From Streptomyces triticagri (GTDB lineage: Bacteria; Actinomycetota; Actinomycetes; Streptomycetales; Streptomycetaceae), in the NCBI RefSeq assembly GCF_003429565.1, contig NZ_QUAK01000015.1, positions 48,229-112,228 on the forward strand: a DNA stretch of 64,000 nt, written 5' to 3'. A program made the translations under genes and the position numbers. The first letter of the stretch is position 1; the number at the start of each line of letters is the position of its first letter. The notes under the pieces were generated by a model. The model made no database searches and was not told the DNA's origin. It was given only the letters and a program-made list of their open reading frames with translations. Below, piece after piece: positions 20,485-29,408 of the stretch.

Positions 20485-20540
20485 TGTCGACCGGCCCCCC
20501 TCGAATGGTGTCGCGTACACAATCGTCTTGACTCCCCGTC

Positions 20541-20582
20541 CCGGGAGTGACCCGGGTTGCGCCCCCGGGAGTGACCCGGGTT
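20541..20582. repeat. Two 18-bp direct repeats
   Basis: CCGGGAGTGACCCGGGTT occurs at 20541-20558 and 20565-20582, a 24-base period. Each copy has inverted CCGGG/CCCGG ends, so each could be a dyad site. They lie upstream of the first SseB gene, where an operator would be expected. Confidence 0.7.
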
Positions 20583-20591
20583 ATGAAACCA

Positions 20592-20764
20592 GCTTAGGCG
20601 CTGTTCTGCGTGTCCTGTGCGGTGTCCGCGGTGTCCGGTGCGTGCTCTCGGTGTGCCGGGCGAAGGTTCTCGTAGCGGAGCTACTTGGGCCTTCGCCCGG
20701 TGCGCCGAGAGTGCGTGCCGGGCGCCGCGGACGCCGTGCGGGACACGCAGAGCGGCGCCTGGGC
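20592..20764 (+). ncRNA. Candidate 173-nt structured RNA: 75-bp stem with only G-U exceptions
   Basis: Bases 20592-20666 pair with 20690-20764 without a mismatch or bulge when read as plus-strand RNA: 58 Watson-Crick pairs and 17 G-U wobbles. The apex continues with U-G, U-G, C-G (20667-20669 with 20687-20689), a 2x2 internal loop, then GUAGC/GCUAC around a GGA triloop at 20677-20679. On the minus strand the 17 positions would be A-C mismatches. Both neighbours (SseB-like genes) are on the minus strand, so this would be an independent or antisense transcript. No convincing reading frame covers it. Long double-stranded stems of this kind would be RNase III substrates (general knowledge). An alternative is an old palindrome changed by C-to-T mutation on one strand. 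Expression is not shown by the sequence. Confidence 0.5.
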
Positions 20765-20784
20765 CGCCCCGCCGACAGCGGATC

Positions 20785-20816
20785 GGGCGTCCGGCGATTC
20801 GGGCGTCCGGCGATTC
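20785..20816. repeat. Tandem 16-bp repeat next to the long hairpin
   Basis: GGGCGTCCGGCGATTC occurs twice head to tail (20785-20800, 20801-20816), followed by a weak third copy running into the SseB stop codon at 20830. Together with the 18-bp repeats and the hairpin, it fills the 345-bp gap between the two SseB-like genes. Confidence 0.7.
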
Positions 20817-20829
20817 GGTCGCCGGTCGT

Positions 20830-21678
20830 TCAGGCGTCCTGCCGGTGGAACGGGCGGACCCGCTCCCGCATCCAGTCGCCGACCGGGTCCTGGGCCACGT
20901 CGAGCAGGACCAGGTTCACCGGCCAGCGGGCCGGGGCCCTGCCGAGTGCACGGCCCAGGGCGTCCATGGGGAGGTTACGGGCGGTGGGCTCCCACTGCGA
21001 GAGCTCCACGCCGACGAACATCACCGGGTCGCCGCCCTCGACCGACGCCAGGCAGCGGCGCGCGGTCGCGACCACACCGGTCGCGGCGAACTCCTCGGCG
21101 GCCGCCGAGAGGAAGTCGACCGGATCGTCCTGCCAGTCCGGCTCGTACAGCCGCACCCGCCCGCCACTGGCCGGCCCGTCGAGCGGCGTACGGCCCGACC
21201 GACAGAGCTCGGCGACGGCCTCGGGCGGCAGGGGGACGCCGACCGTGCCGTCCGGGTTGACCGCGATGCCGAGCTGCGGCGGCAGGCCACGGGCGAACTC
21301 GACGGCCGGCGCGACCACGAACGGCATGTGGCCGCCCACGGCCGAGAGGAACTGCGCCTGCGAGCTGAAGACCGGTACGTAGGCCTGTCCGCCGAGCTCC
21401 ATGGCCGGCAGGTCGAGATCGCGGCTCTGCCTGCCGCCGCCGTTCGGCAACGGGATCCAGATCAGGCTGCGGCCGAGCACCTCGACGATCCGGCCGGCCG
21501 CGGACGGGACACCGACGGAGGCCGCGAGGACCTCCTCCAGCTCGTTGCCGGGCCAGCCGATGTGCGGGGGGTGGCCGCCGCCGGGCCGGTCCGGTCCGGG
21601 CAGCTGCCCGTCCGGGAGTCCGCCGTGGCCGCCCTGGTCCAGGGGCCCGCCGGGACCGTCGTGTGCCGGAACATCCAT
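20830..21678 (-). CDS. SseB-like protein (second copy)
   Basis: 282 aa. After a Gly/Pro/Asp-rich N-terminal 45 residues, the SseB N-module (NELEEVLAASVG, GGQAYVPVFSSQAQFLSAVG, PFVVAPAVEFARGLPPQLGIAVNPDG) and C-module (VRLYEPDWQDDPVDFLSAAAEEFAATGVV) are recognisable. DNA- or cofactor-binding motifs are not seen. The C-terminal PVGDWMRERVRPFHRQDA parallels the end of the first copy, PVAMWLRANSRPFYDREA, so the two are paralogues. Role unknown. The proposed ATG at 21678 has only a weak ribosome site. Confidence 0.7.
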   Translation of the reverse strand: MDVPAHDGPGGPLDQGGHGGLPDGQLPGPDRPGGGHPPHIGWPGNELEEVLAASVGVPSAAGRIVEVLGRSLIWIPLPNGGGRQSRDLDLPAMELGGQAYVPVFSSQAQFLSAVGGHMPFVVAPAVEFARGLPPQLGIAVNPDGTVGVPLPPEAVAELCRSGRTPLDGPASGGRVRLYEPDWQDDPVDFLSAAAEEFAATGVVATARRCLASVEGGDPVMFVGVELSQWEPTARNLPMDALGRALGRAPARWPVNLVLLDVAQDPVGDWMRERVRPFHRQDA

Positions 21679-21773
21679 CTGCCACCACCCACTCGCACCA
21701 CTACGTCTGCGCCAAGAACCCTAAAGGGTGGCCCGATCACGCCGGGCGCCGACCGGACATCCAGACCTGCGGC

Positions 21774-22448
21774 CTACCCCGCGAAGCCCACCGTCCGCAG
21801 GGAGTCGGCCGCCGGGCGGTCGAGCAGGACCACCCCCGCGCAGCCGACCGGGGCGCGGCCGTGCTCGGCGTCCCTGAGCAGTCGTGTCACGGCCCGGCGA
21901 TGGCGGGCGAAGGCGTACCGGGAGACGCCGCGGCCGCGCTCGCGCTGTCCGGCGAGCGCGGTGCCCGGGTCGACGTCGAGCAGCAGCAGGTGCAGGGCCC
22001 GGCCGCGCCGCGCCGCCTCGCGGGCCAGCCAGCGGCGCACCCAGGCCTGGCTGCCGCAGTCGTGCACCACGACGCTCTCGCCCGCGCGCAGCGCACGCCG
22101 CAGTCCGGCGTAGTGGGCGAGGCGGACGAGGGGGCGGTAGAGCACGTACGGCAATAAGCGCGGCATCCGGGCGGCGAACCGCTCACGAGTGTCGTGCGAG
22201 TCGATACGGGGTCCGGGGACGGAGCGCCGCATCAGCGTGCTCTTGCCGCTGCCGGGCAGTCCGGAGACGACCACCAGGTCGCCGGTGCCGAAGAGCAGCC
22301 GCCGCGGGCCTTCGCCACCGGGCGGACGGCCTCCGGCACGCAGATCTCTGATCAACGGTCCACGGCACAGCAACTCCGGCGCAGGCACTGCGCGTTGCCC
22401 CGGTACCGGAACCCCGCCCGTCGTCGCGTACGCCCCTGAACTGTGCAC
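21774..22448 (-). CDS. P-loop kinase-like ATPase with a TTA codon
   Basis: 224 aa. VVSGLPGSGKSTLMRR is a Walker A motif of the zeta-toxin/AAA_33 kinase class, followed by a possible acceptor region RIDSHDTRERFAARM, a lid-like Arg-rich segment (RRWLAREAARRGR) and LHLLLLDVDPGTALAGQRERGR. The GTG at 22448 is chosen because GGGGGAGG precedes it by 9 bases; longer starts would run toward the glycine riboswitch. Codon 98 (22155-22157) is TTA, rare in Streptomyces and read by the bldA tRNA, so translation may be developmentally limited. Substrate unknown; it is divergent from the gcvT leader. Confidence 0.65.
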   Translation of the reverse strand: MHSSGAYATTGGVPVPGQRAVPAPELLCRGPLIRDLRAGGRPPGGEGPRRLLFGTGDLVVVSGLPGSGKSTLMRRSVPGPRIDSHDTRERFAARMPRLLPYVLYRPLVRLAHYAGLRRALRAGESVVVHDCGSQAWVRRWLAREAARRGRALHLLLLDVDPGTALAGQRERGRGVSRYAFARHRRAVTRLLRDAEHGRAPVGCAGVVLLDRPAADSLRTVGFAG

Positions 22449-22587
22449 CGTCTCCGGCCTCCCCCTGCGGTCCCGTGACTCGTCTCCGTCGAGTGTAAAG
22501 AGCCGGTAATGCGGCACAACCGCGTTACCCGGACGGGGGACGTGCAATGATGGCCGCGCCAACTGCATACCGGCCGCTTGAATCCGC

Positions 22588-22795
22588 GCGGGAGAGCTCC
22601 CAGTGACCGCACTGGGGCGCCGAAGGAGCAAGTACCTCCCTTGAATCTCTCAGGCCCCGATACCGCGCGGGCGAGGCAGATCTGAAAAGCGGGCCGCGTC
22701 AGCGTGGCTCCACCCAAGGTGCAAGTCGTGCTTCCGGTTCCGGACGGGCATGATGAACCTCTCAGGTTCGATGACAGATGGGGAGGATCGACCTC
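22588..22795 (+). promoter_or_regulatory. Tandem glycine riboswitch upstream of gcvT
   Basis: Two consecutive glycine aptamers can be recognised. The first holds GGGAGAG near 22590, GGCGCCGAAGGAGCAA around 22616 and the core GAATCTCTCAGGC near 22643. The second holds CACCCAAGGTGCAAG near 22711, the core GAACCTCTCAGGTTC near 22755 and the closing GATGACAGATGGGGAGG ending at 22787. These are the standard conserved blocks of the family. Glycine binding is expected to switch on the downstream gcvT-gcvH-glyA genes. The RNA ends about 30 bases before the gcvT start, so control at the ribosome site or by a small expression platform is possible. Confidence 0.92.
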
Positions 22796-22822
22796 ACCAG
22801 TCATGCCCTGGGAGCCAGACCT

Positions 22823-23956
22823 ATGACCAACGCCCCCCGCCTCACCGCCCTCGACTCCGTACACCGGAGCCTCGGCGCCACCATGACCGACTTCGCCGGC
22901 TGGGACATGCCGCTGCGGTACGCCAGTGAGCGCGACGAGCACAACGCCGTACGCACCAAGGCCGGCCTCTTCGACCTCTCCCACATGGGCGAGATCACCG
23001 TCACCGGACCGGCCGCCGCGGACCTGCTCGACCACGCCCTGGTGGGCAACATCGGCAAGGTGGCCGCCGGCCGCGCCCGGTACACGATGATCTGCCGCGA
23101 GGACGGCGGCATCCTGGACGATCTGATCGTCTACCGGCTCGGCGAGGCCGAGTCCCCCGAGTTCATGGTGGTCGCCAACGCCTCCAACGCCCAGACCGTC
23201 CTGGACGCCCTGACCGCCCGCGCCGAGGGCTTCGACGCCGAGGTCCGCGACGACCGCGACGCGTACGCGCTGCTCGCCGTGCAGGGCCCGGAGGCGGCCG
23301 CGATCGTGCAGTCCCTGACGGACGCGGATCTCGCGGGTCTGAAGTACTACGCGGGGCTGCCCGCCACCGTGGCCGGAGTGCCCGCGCTGCTCGCCCGTAC
23401 CGGATACACCGGCGAGGACGGCTTCGAGCTGTTCCTCGCGCCGGAGCACGCCGAGACGGTGTGGAGCGCGCTGACCGAGGCGGGCTCGGGCCGCGGCCTG
23501 GTGCCGTGCGGCCTGTCCTGCCGGGACACGCTGCGTCTGGAGGCCGGGATGCCGCTGTACGGGCATGAGCTGTCCACCGACCTGACGCCGTTCGACGCCG
23601 GGCTCGGCCGGGTGGTCAAGTTCGAGAAGACGTCCAACGGCGGGGCCTTCGTGGGCCGGGCGGCGCTCGAGAAGGCCGCGGAGCGGGCCGAGTCGGCGCC
23701 GCCGCGCAAGCTGGTCGGCCTGATCGCCGAGGGCCGCCGGGTGCCGCGCGCCGGGTACCAGGTGGTGGCCGACGGCAAGGTGATCGGCGAGGTCACCTCC
23801 GGCGCGCCGTCCCCGACCCTCGGCAAGCCGATCGCCATGGCGTACGTCGACGCCGCGCACGCCGAGCCCGGCACCGCGGGTGTCGGCGTGGACATCCGGG
23901 GCAGCCACGAGCCGTACGAGGTCGTGGCGCTGCCGTTCTACAAGCGCGAGAAGTGA
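22823..23956 (+). CDS. gcvT: Glycine cleavage system T protein (aminomethyltransferase)
   Basis: 377 aa. It moves the aminomethyl carbon from lipoylated H protein to tetrahydrofolate, giving 5,10-methylene-THF and ammonia. Family blocks are clear: FAGWDMPLRY, GLFDLSHMGEI, LQGPEA-type segment (LAVQGPEAAAIV), TGYTGEDGFELF and CRDTLRLEAGMPLYGHEL; the folate-pocket aspartate should lie in the first third. The ATG at 22823 is preceded by GGGAG 8 bases away; the upstream ATG at 22778 is part of the riboswitch closing stem and is rejected. A 9-bp hairpin (23963-23971 with 23989-23997) follows the stop. Confidence 0.96.
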   Translation: MTNAPRLTALDSVHRSLGATMTDFAGWDMPLRYASERDEHNAVRTKAGLFDLSHMGEITVTGPAAADLLDHALVGNIGKVAAGRARYTMICREDGGILDDLIVYRLGEAESPEFMVVANASNAQTVLDALTARAEGFDAEVRDDRDAYALLAVQGPEAAAIVQSLTDADLAGLKYYAGLPATVAGVPALLARTGYTGEDGFELFLAPEHAETVWSALTEAGSGRGLVPCGLSCRDTLRLEAGMPLYGHELSTDLTPFDAGLGRVVKFEKTSNGGAFVGRAALEKAAERAESAPPRKLVGLIAEGRRVPRAGYQVVADGKVIGEVTSGAPSPTLGKPIAMAYVDAAHAEPGTAGVGVDIRGSHEPYEVVALPFYKREK

Positions 23957-23962
23957 CCACGG

Positions 23963-23997
23963 GGTCACGGGGATCCTCCTGGCGGGGACCCGTGACC
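23963..23997 (+). terminator. Hairpin between gcvT and gcvH
   Basis: GGTCACGGG and CCCGTGACC pair perfectly around a 17-base loop, 6 bases after the gcvT stop. It could attenuate transcription or protect the gcvT 3' end; gcvH and glyA follow on the same strand, so complete termination seems unlikely. Confidence 0.45.
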
Positions 23998-24103
23998 TGC
24001 GGTCCGCCGGCGCCGTAAGTGACATCGGGGCGAGTGTCCCAGTGACGCCGCCCACCCACCTCCGGTTCATCACCAGTCCCCCGCGTACAGGAGAATTCAG
24101 GCC

Positions 24104-24481
24104 ATGAGCAATCCCCAGGAACTGCGGTACAGCAAGGAGCACGAGTGGCTGTCGGCCGCCACGGACGGCGTCTCGACGGTCGGCATCACGGAGCACGCGG
24201 CGAACGCGCTCGGTGACGTGGTCTACGTCCAGCTGCCCGAGGTCGGTGACACGGTGACCGCGGGCGAGACCTGCGGCGAGCTGGAGTCCACCAAGTCGGT
24301 CAGCGACCTCTACTCGCCGGTGACCGGTGAGGTCGTCGCGGCGAACCAGGACGTGGTGGACGACCCGGCGCTGGTCAACTCCGCCCCGTTCGAGGGCGGT
24401 TGGCTGTTCAAGGTGCGCACCGCCGAGGAGCCGGCGGACCTGCTGTCGGCGGCCGAGTACACCGAATTCTCCGGCTCCTGA
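24104..24481 (+). CDS. gcvH: Glycine cleavage system H protein
   Basis: 125 aa lipoyl carrier. The lipoylation site is the lysine in [14 protein letters not shown], in a beta-hairpin of the usual lipoyl domain; the N-terminal YSKEHEWL and central [22 protein letters not shown] are diagnostic. AGGAG precedes the ATG. It shuttles the aminomethyl group from the P protein (not in the window) to GcvT. Confidence 0.96.
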   Translation: MSNPQELRYSKEHEWLSAATDGVSTVGITEHAANALGDVVYVQLPEVGDTVTAGETCGELESTKSVSDLYSPVTGEVVAANQDVVDDPALVNSAPFEGGWLFKVRTAEEPADLLSAAEYTEFSGS

Positions 24482-24513
24482 GCCGACCTCATCGCGCCAC
24501 TAAGGACATGACC

Positions 24514-25773
24514 ATGTCGCTTCTGAACACCCCGCTGCACGAGCTGGACCCCGATGTCGCCGCGGCCGTCGACGCCGAGCTCGTCCGCCAGCAGTCCACC
24601 CTCGAGATGATCGCCTCGGAGAACTTCGCCCCGGTCGCGGTCATGGAGGCCCAGGGCTCGGTCCTCACCAACAAGTACGCCGAGGGCTACCCGGGCCGCC
24701 GCTACTACGGCGGCTGCGAGCACGTCGACGTCGTCGAGCAGATCGCCATCGACCGCATCAAGGAACTCTTCGGCGCCGAGCACGCGAACGTCCAGCCGCA
24801 CTCCGGTGCGCAGGCGAACGCGGCCGCGATGTTCGCGCTGCTCAAGCCGGGCGACACGATCATGGGTCTGAACCTCGCGCACGGCGGGCACCTGACCCAC
24901 GGCATGAAGATCAACTTCTCCGGCAAGCTGTACGACGTCGTCGCGTACCACGTCGACGACGAGACCGGCCAGGTCGACATGGCCGAGGTCGAGCGCCTCG
25001 CCAAGGAGTCCCGGCCGAAGCTGATCGTGGCCGGCTGGTCCGCGTACCCGCGGCAGCTGGACTTCGCCGCCTTCCGGCGGATCGCGGACGAGGTCGGCGC
25101 GTACCTGATGGTCGACATGGCCCACTTCGCGGGTCTGGTCGCCGCGGGCCTGCACCCCTCCCCCGTACCGCACGCGCACGTGGTCACCACGACCACGCAC
25201 AAGACCCTCGGCGGTCCGCGCGGTGGCGTGATCCTGTCCACTTCCGACCTAGCCAAGAAGATCAACTCGGCGGTCTTCCCCGGCCAGCAGGGCGGTCCGC
25301 TCGAGCACGTCATCGCGGCGAAGGCGGTGTCCTTCAAGGTCGCGGCGAGCGAGGACTTCAAGGAGCGGCAGGAGCGCACGCTCGAGGGCGCGCGGATCCT
25401 GGCCGAACGCCTGGTCGCGGCGGACGTGGCCGAGCACGGCGTCTCGGTGCTCTCCGGCGGTACGGACGTACACCTGGTCCTGGTCGACCTGCGCCACTCC
25501 GAGCTCGACGGGCAGCAGGCCGAGGACCGCCTCCACGAGGTCGGCATCACGGTCAACCGGAACGCGGTCCCGAACGACCCGCGCCCGCCGATGGTCACCT
25601 CGGGCCTGCGCATCGGCACGCCGGCGCTCGCCACGCGCGGCTTCACCGCCGAGGACTTCCGAGAGGTGGCCGACATCATCGCCGAGGCGTTGAAGCCGTC
25701 GTACGACGCGGCCGCGCTGCGCGCCCGCGTCACAGCGCTCACCGAGCGGCACCCGCTGTATCCGTCCCTCTGA
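24514..25773 (+). CDS. glyA: Serine hydroxymethyltransferase
   Basis: 419 aa PLP enzyme interconverting glycine plus methylene-THF with serine. Evident motifs: [44 protein letters not shown] and [16 protein letters not shown] with the PLP lysine. ATG 24514 is chosen over ATG 24508 because AAGGA (24502-24506) is at the right distance. Placed 32 bases after gcvH, it uses the methylene-THF made by the cleavage system from a second glycine, so the operon nets serine. Confidence 0.96.
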   Translation: MSLLNTPLHELDPDVAAAVDAELVRQQSTLEMIASENFAPVAVMEAQGSVLTNKYAEGYPGRRYYGGCEHVDVVEQIAIDRIKELFGAEHANVQPHSGAQANAAAMFALLKPGDTIMGLNLAHGGHLTHGMKINFSGKLYDVVAYHVDDETGQVDMAEVERLAKESRPKLIVAGWSAYPRQLDFAAFRRIADEVGAYLMVDMAHFAGLVAAGLHPSPVPHAHVVTTTTHKTLGGPRGGVILSTSDLAKKINSAVFPGQQGGPLEHVIAAKAVSFKVAASEDFKERQERTLEGARILAERLVAADVAEHGVSVLSGGTDVHLVLVDLRHSELDGQQAEDRLHEVGITVNRNAVPNDPRPPMVTSGLRIGTPALATRGFTAEDFREVADIIAEALKPSYDAAALRARVTALTERHPLYPSL

Positions 25774-25800
25774 GCGCACGGGGCGCCGCCCCGGACCCCG

Positions 25801-25850
25801 CTCCTCAAGCGCCGGAGGGGCTATTTATAGCCCTTCCGGCGCTTGAGGAG
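25801..25850 (+). terminator. 23-bp hairpin after glyA (recurrent intergenic repeat)
   Basis: Arms starting CTCCTCAAGCGCCGGAGGGG pair over 23 bp with one G-U pair in plus-strand RNA and a 4-base loop, 27 bases past the glyA stop. The core CTCCTCAA-CGCCGGAGGGGCT recurs at 63160-63211. Such hairpins are common Streptomyces intergenic terminators; here it would separate glyA from sdaA, possibly incompletely. Confidence 0.75.
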
Positions 25851-25918
25851 GCGGGGAGAAATCCCACGTTACGCTCGAAACCGGGACAATCATCGGCCCA
25901 CAGACAAGGAACGCCCCC

Positions 25919-27313
<1,395 letters not shown>

Positions 27314-27371
27314 AGAAGTGTCGCCCTGACCAGCATGTTCGCATCTTTCAGCGCTGTCAGGGCCTCCCTTG

Positions 27372-27422
27372 ATGTATCAAATCGATCCCCTGGAGTCGCA
27401 TGAGGGGTACCATTTGATACAT
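27372..27422. promoter_or_regulatory. Inverted repeat flanking the abiEi promoter and start codon
   Basis: ATGTATCAAAT (27372-27382) and its exact reverse complement ATTTGATACAT (27412-27422) are 40 bp apart centre to centre, and the right arm overlaps the ATG at 27421. AbiEi proteins repress their own operon through inverted repeats in the promoter (family knowledge), which fits this layout. With the repeat touching the start codon the mRNA may have a very short leader. Confidence 0.6.
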
Positions 27423-28035
27423 GGATGCTGCGGAAAACTCCCGCCTGGAACAGCGACTGGCCGGCCTGTCCCCCACATTCACGACGGCGCAGGCACGTCA
27501 GGCCCTGCTCTCCCCTCGCGACCTGGCGCACTTGGTCACGGAAGCGGAGATAGAGGAACTGTCCCGTGGGGTGTACCGGCGTGCAGACGCCCCGGAGACC
27601 GCGCACGCGGATCTGCTGGCCGTGTGCGCACGATCTCCTCGCGCCGTTGTGTGCGGTGAATCCGCCCTGGCCCTGCATGAACTGATCGACGACATCCCTG
27701 CGGCAGTACACATCGCCGTGCCGCGCGGTACACGCCGCCCGACGATTTCCTACCCGCCGACCGTGGTGGCGCAGTACGCCGCGAAGACCTTCGATCTCGG
27801 TATCGACCGGTTCGAAGCAGCCGCGGGAGAAACCGTCCCCGTGTACAGCGCAGCTCGCAGCGTCGTGGACGCGATGCGCCACCGCAGCCGCCTCGGCGAG
27901 ACCCTCGCCCTGTCCGCGCTCGGCCGCTACCTGCGTCGGAGCGGGCGAGGCGGAGTGGGAGAACTTCAGCACTTCGCACGCGAGTTGGACGCACTCTCCG
28001 TCGTCCGCCCCGCCGTAGAGGCGGTGCTCGCCTGA
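27421..28035 (+). CDS. abiEi: AbiEi-family antitoxin / autorepressor (type IV toxin-antitoxin)
   Basis: 204 aa. N-terminal winged-helix region LSPTFTTAQARQALLSPRDLAHLVTE-type pattern, then the AbiEi core ELSRGVYRRADAPETAHADLLAV, AVVCGESALALHEL and a C-terminal domain with TVPVYSAARSVVDAMRHR. In AbiE systems this protein represses the operon and counteracts the nucleotidyltransferase toxin. Its stop overlaps the start of the abiEii remnant by one base (TGATG). Base composition is lower in GC than around it, in line with acquisition by transfer. The gene looks intact although its toxin partner is broken. Confidence 0.8.
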   Translation: MDAAENSRLEQRLAGLSPTFTTAQARQALLSPRDLAHLVTEAEIEELSRGVYRRADAPETAHADLLAVCARSPRAVVCGESALALHELIDDIPAAVHIAVPRGTRRPTISYPPTVVAQYAAKTFDLGIDRFEAAAGETVPVYSAARSVVDAMRHRSRLGETLALSALGRYLRRSGRGGVGELQHFARELDALSVVRPAVEAVLA

Positions 28036-28810
28036 TGGCCAACCCCACCCGCGACACCACCGCCGGCCGCGTCTACAACGACCTGCGCAACCTGGCGCGC
28101 CGCAGCAGCCGGTCCACGGACGAGGTCATGGTCGAGTACATCCTCGAACGGTTCCTCTACCGCCTGGCCTCATCACCCCTGGGCCGGGAGCACTTCGTCC
28201 TCAAGGGTGGCCTGCTGCTCGCCCAGTTCGGCGCACGTCGAATGACCCGGGACATCGACATCCTCGGTCGATCTTTCCCCGGCACAGCCTGTCGATGGCC
28301 GCCTCCATCGCCCGAGCACGACTCAAGCTCCAACTGGACATCAGCTTCGGCGACCCCGTCACCCCCGGCCCCCGGCTCATCGACTATCCGCAGCAACTCA
28401 CGACGGACAGCTTCCAGATCCTCGCCTACCCACTCGCCACCGTCATCGCCGAAAAACTCTCCACCGCCATTTCACTCGGCGACCTCAACACCCGCGACCG
28501 CGACTACGGCGACCTCTACCGCCTGCTCACCCTCAACAACCTGGACTGCCAAGAACTCACCACAGCACTGACCGCCACCGCCACACATCGCGGCATCACC
28601 CTGAAACCCCTCAGCACCACCATCACTGACCTCGGCGAGCGCCGCCAGACCTCCTACACCGCCTGGCGCCGCCGGCAAGGCCCCGCCGCAACCAGTTACC
28701 CCGAACGCTTCACGGACGTCGTCCGGCAAGTCACCGCCTTCGCAGACACACTCCTCAACGACGAGGCTGTCAACCTCACTTGGAGTGCGGCGACCCTCAC
28801 GTGGTCATGA
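28035..28810 (+). pseudogene. abiEii: Broken AbiEii nucleotidyltransferase toxin gene
   Basis: The 5' part encodes a normal AbiEii start with the nucleotidyltransferase motif region HFVLKGGLLLAQFGA then MTRDIDILGRSFPG. Near 28275-28300 the homology jumps to another frame and to a later part of the protein, MAASIARARLKLQLDISFG, continuing with DYPQQL, IAEKLSTAISLGD and DRDYGDLYRLL through 28810. Compared with intact family members, roughly 40-60 residues between the DxD motif and the ARARLKLQLD block are missing, and the reading frame changes, so an internal deletion has occurred. The product would lack part of the active domain. The antitoxin gene upstream is intact. Confidence 0.75.
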
Positions 28811-29408
28811 ACCAGCCCTGGCCGACCTTCTCAGCCGCTACCGTCCCGACATGGGAAACGCGTGCGCGCCGTGCTGGGGAGCGAGACACCCAGTCGGCCT
28901 GCAGAGGGACCTGAGATGAGGGCACGCAGTAGGCCATCAGGCAAAGAAAGGTCGACGGTCACCGTTCACCACGGGAGTCGGCGTCGCTTGGCAAATAGCG
29001 GCGGCCGTTCAGGCCACCACTGCCATGTCCCAACAGCTCGGTGGGCGAACGCTTTTGGAACGTACGCCGTGGAAGTGGGCGGGCAAGCTGGTCGCTGCGA
29101 ACTTGCGGCCGCCGTTCCTCGCGTCCCCCTCGCCGGGTCGTTCGGTGGAAGCGTGGAGATCGCAGCTGCTCGGACGCATCGGAAGCACTGCGGGGGCCGC
29201 CCTGCCGGTGCCGGACGGAGCATTGCATCTGTCCGCAGCGAGCGCGGGAAGTCACCGTGCGACCAGGCCAGTTGTACCTCGTGGAAGCGGGCGAACCGCA
29301 CGCCGTGAATCCGGGCAGCCACGGCACCCTCGTCGTCGTGGAACACCTGCCCGCCTCGGCTTGGAGCGGGCGCGAGTCGCCTTCTGAAACGCTTCCTGCC
29401 ACGCCTCC
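28811..29408. other. 598-bp region without an intact gene
   Basis: Several overlapping frames are open here but none has a convincing start, ribosome site or consistent third-position GC. The only protein-like signal is the cupin-like fragment at 29190-29387. The stretch is best seen as eroded DNA continuing the AbiE remnant. Confidence 0.5.
29190..29387 (+). pseudogene. Possible cupin-domain remnant
   Basis: One frame reads REVTVRPGQLYLVEAGEPHA, followed by NPGSHGTLVVVEHLP, a typical cupin second motif (G-x5-P/E-x-G-x-x-H) and end strand. The preceding strand, DGALHLSA, is in another frame, so a frameshift separates them, and no upstream half with the first metal-binding motif is found. Family assignment rests on a short segment. 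Confidence 0.4.

Noticed and set aside
20541..20816. CRISPR-like array
   Set aside because: Only two copies of each repeat, no regular spacers, and no cas genes in the window.
20441..21382. 313-codon plus-strand frame through the long hairpin
   Set aside because: The frame runs antisense to SseB genes with no motif; the hairpin signal is at nucleotide level, not protein level.
22449..22631. Longer N-terminus for the P-loop kinase-like gene
   Set aside because: It would extend into the antisense of the glycine riboswitch; the GTG at 22448 has a strong ribosome site.
22778..22822. Upstream ATG at 22778 as the gcvT start
   Set aside because: It lies in the closing stem of the glycine riboswitch; the ATG at 22823 has a proper ribosome site and the standard N-terminus.
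28862..29308. 148-codon plus-strand frame after the AbiE remnant
   Set aside because: No family resemblance, no clear ribosome site, and it overlaps fragments of a cupin-like sequence in other frames.
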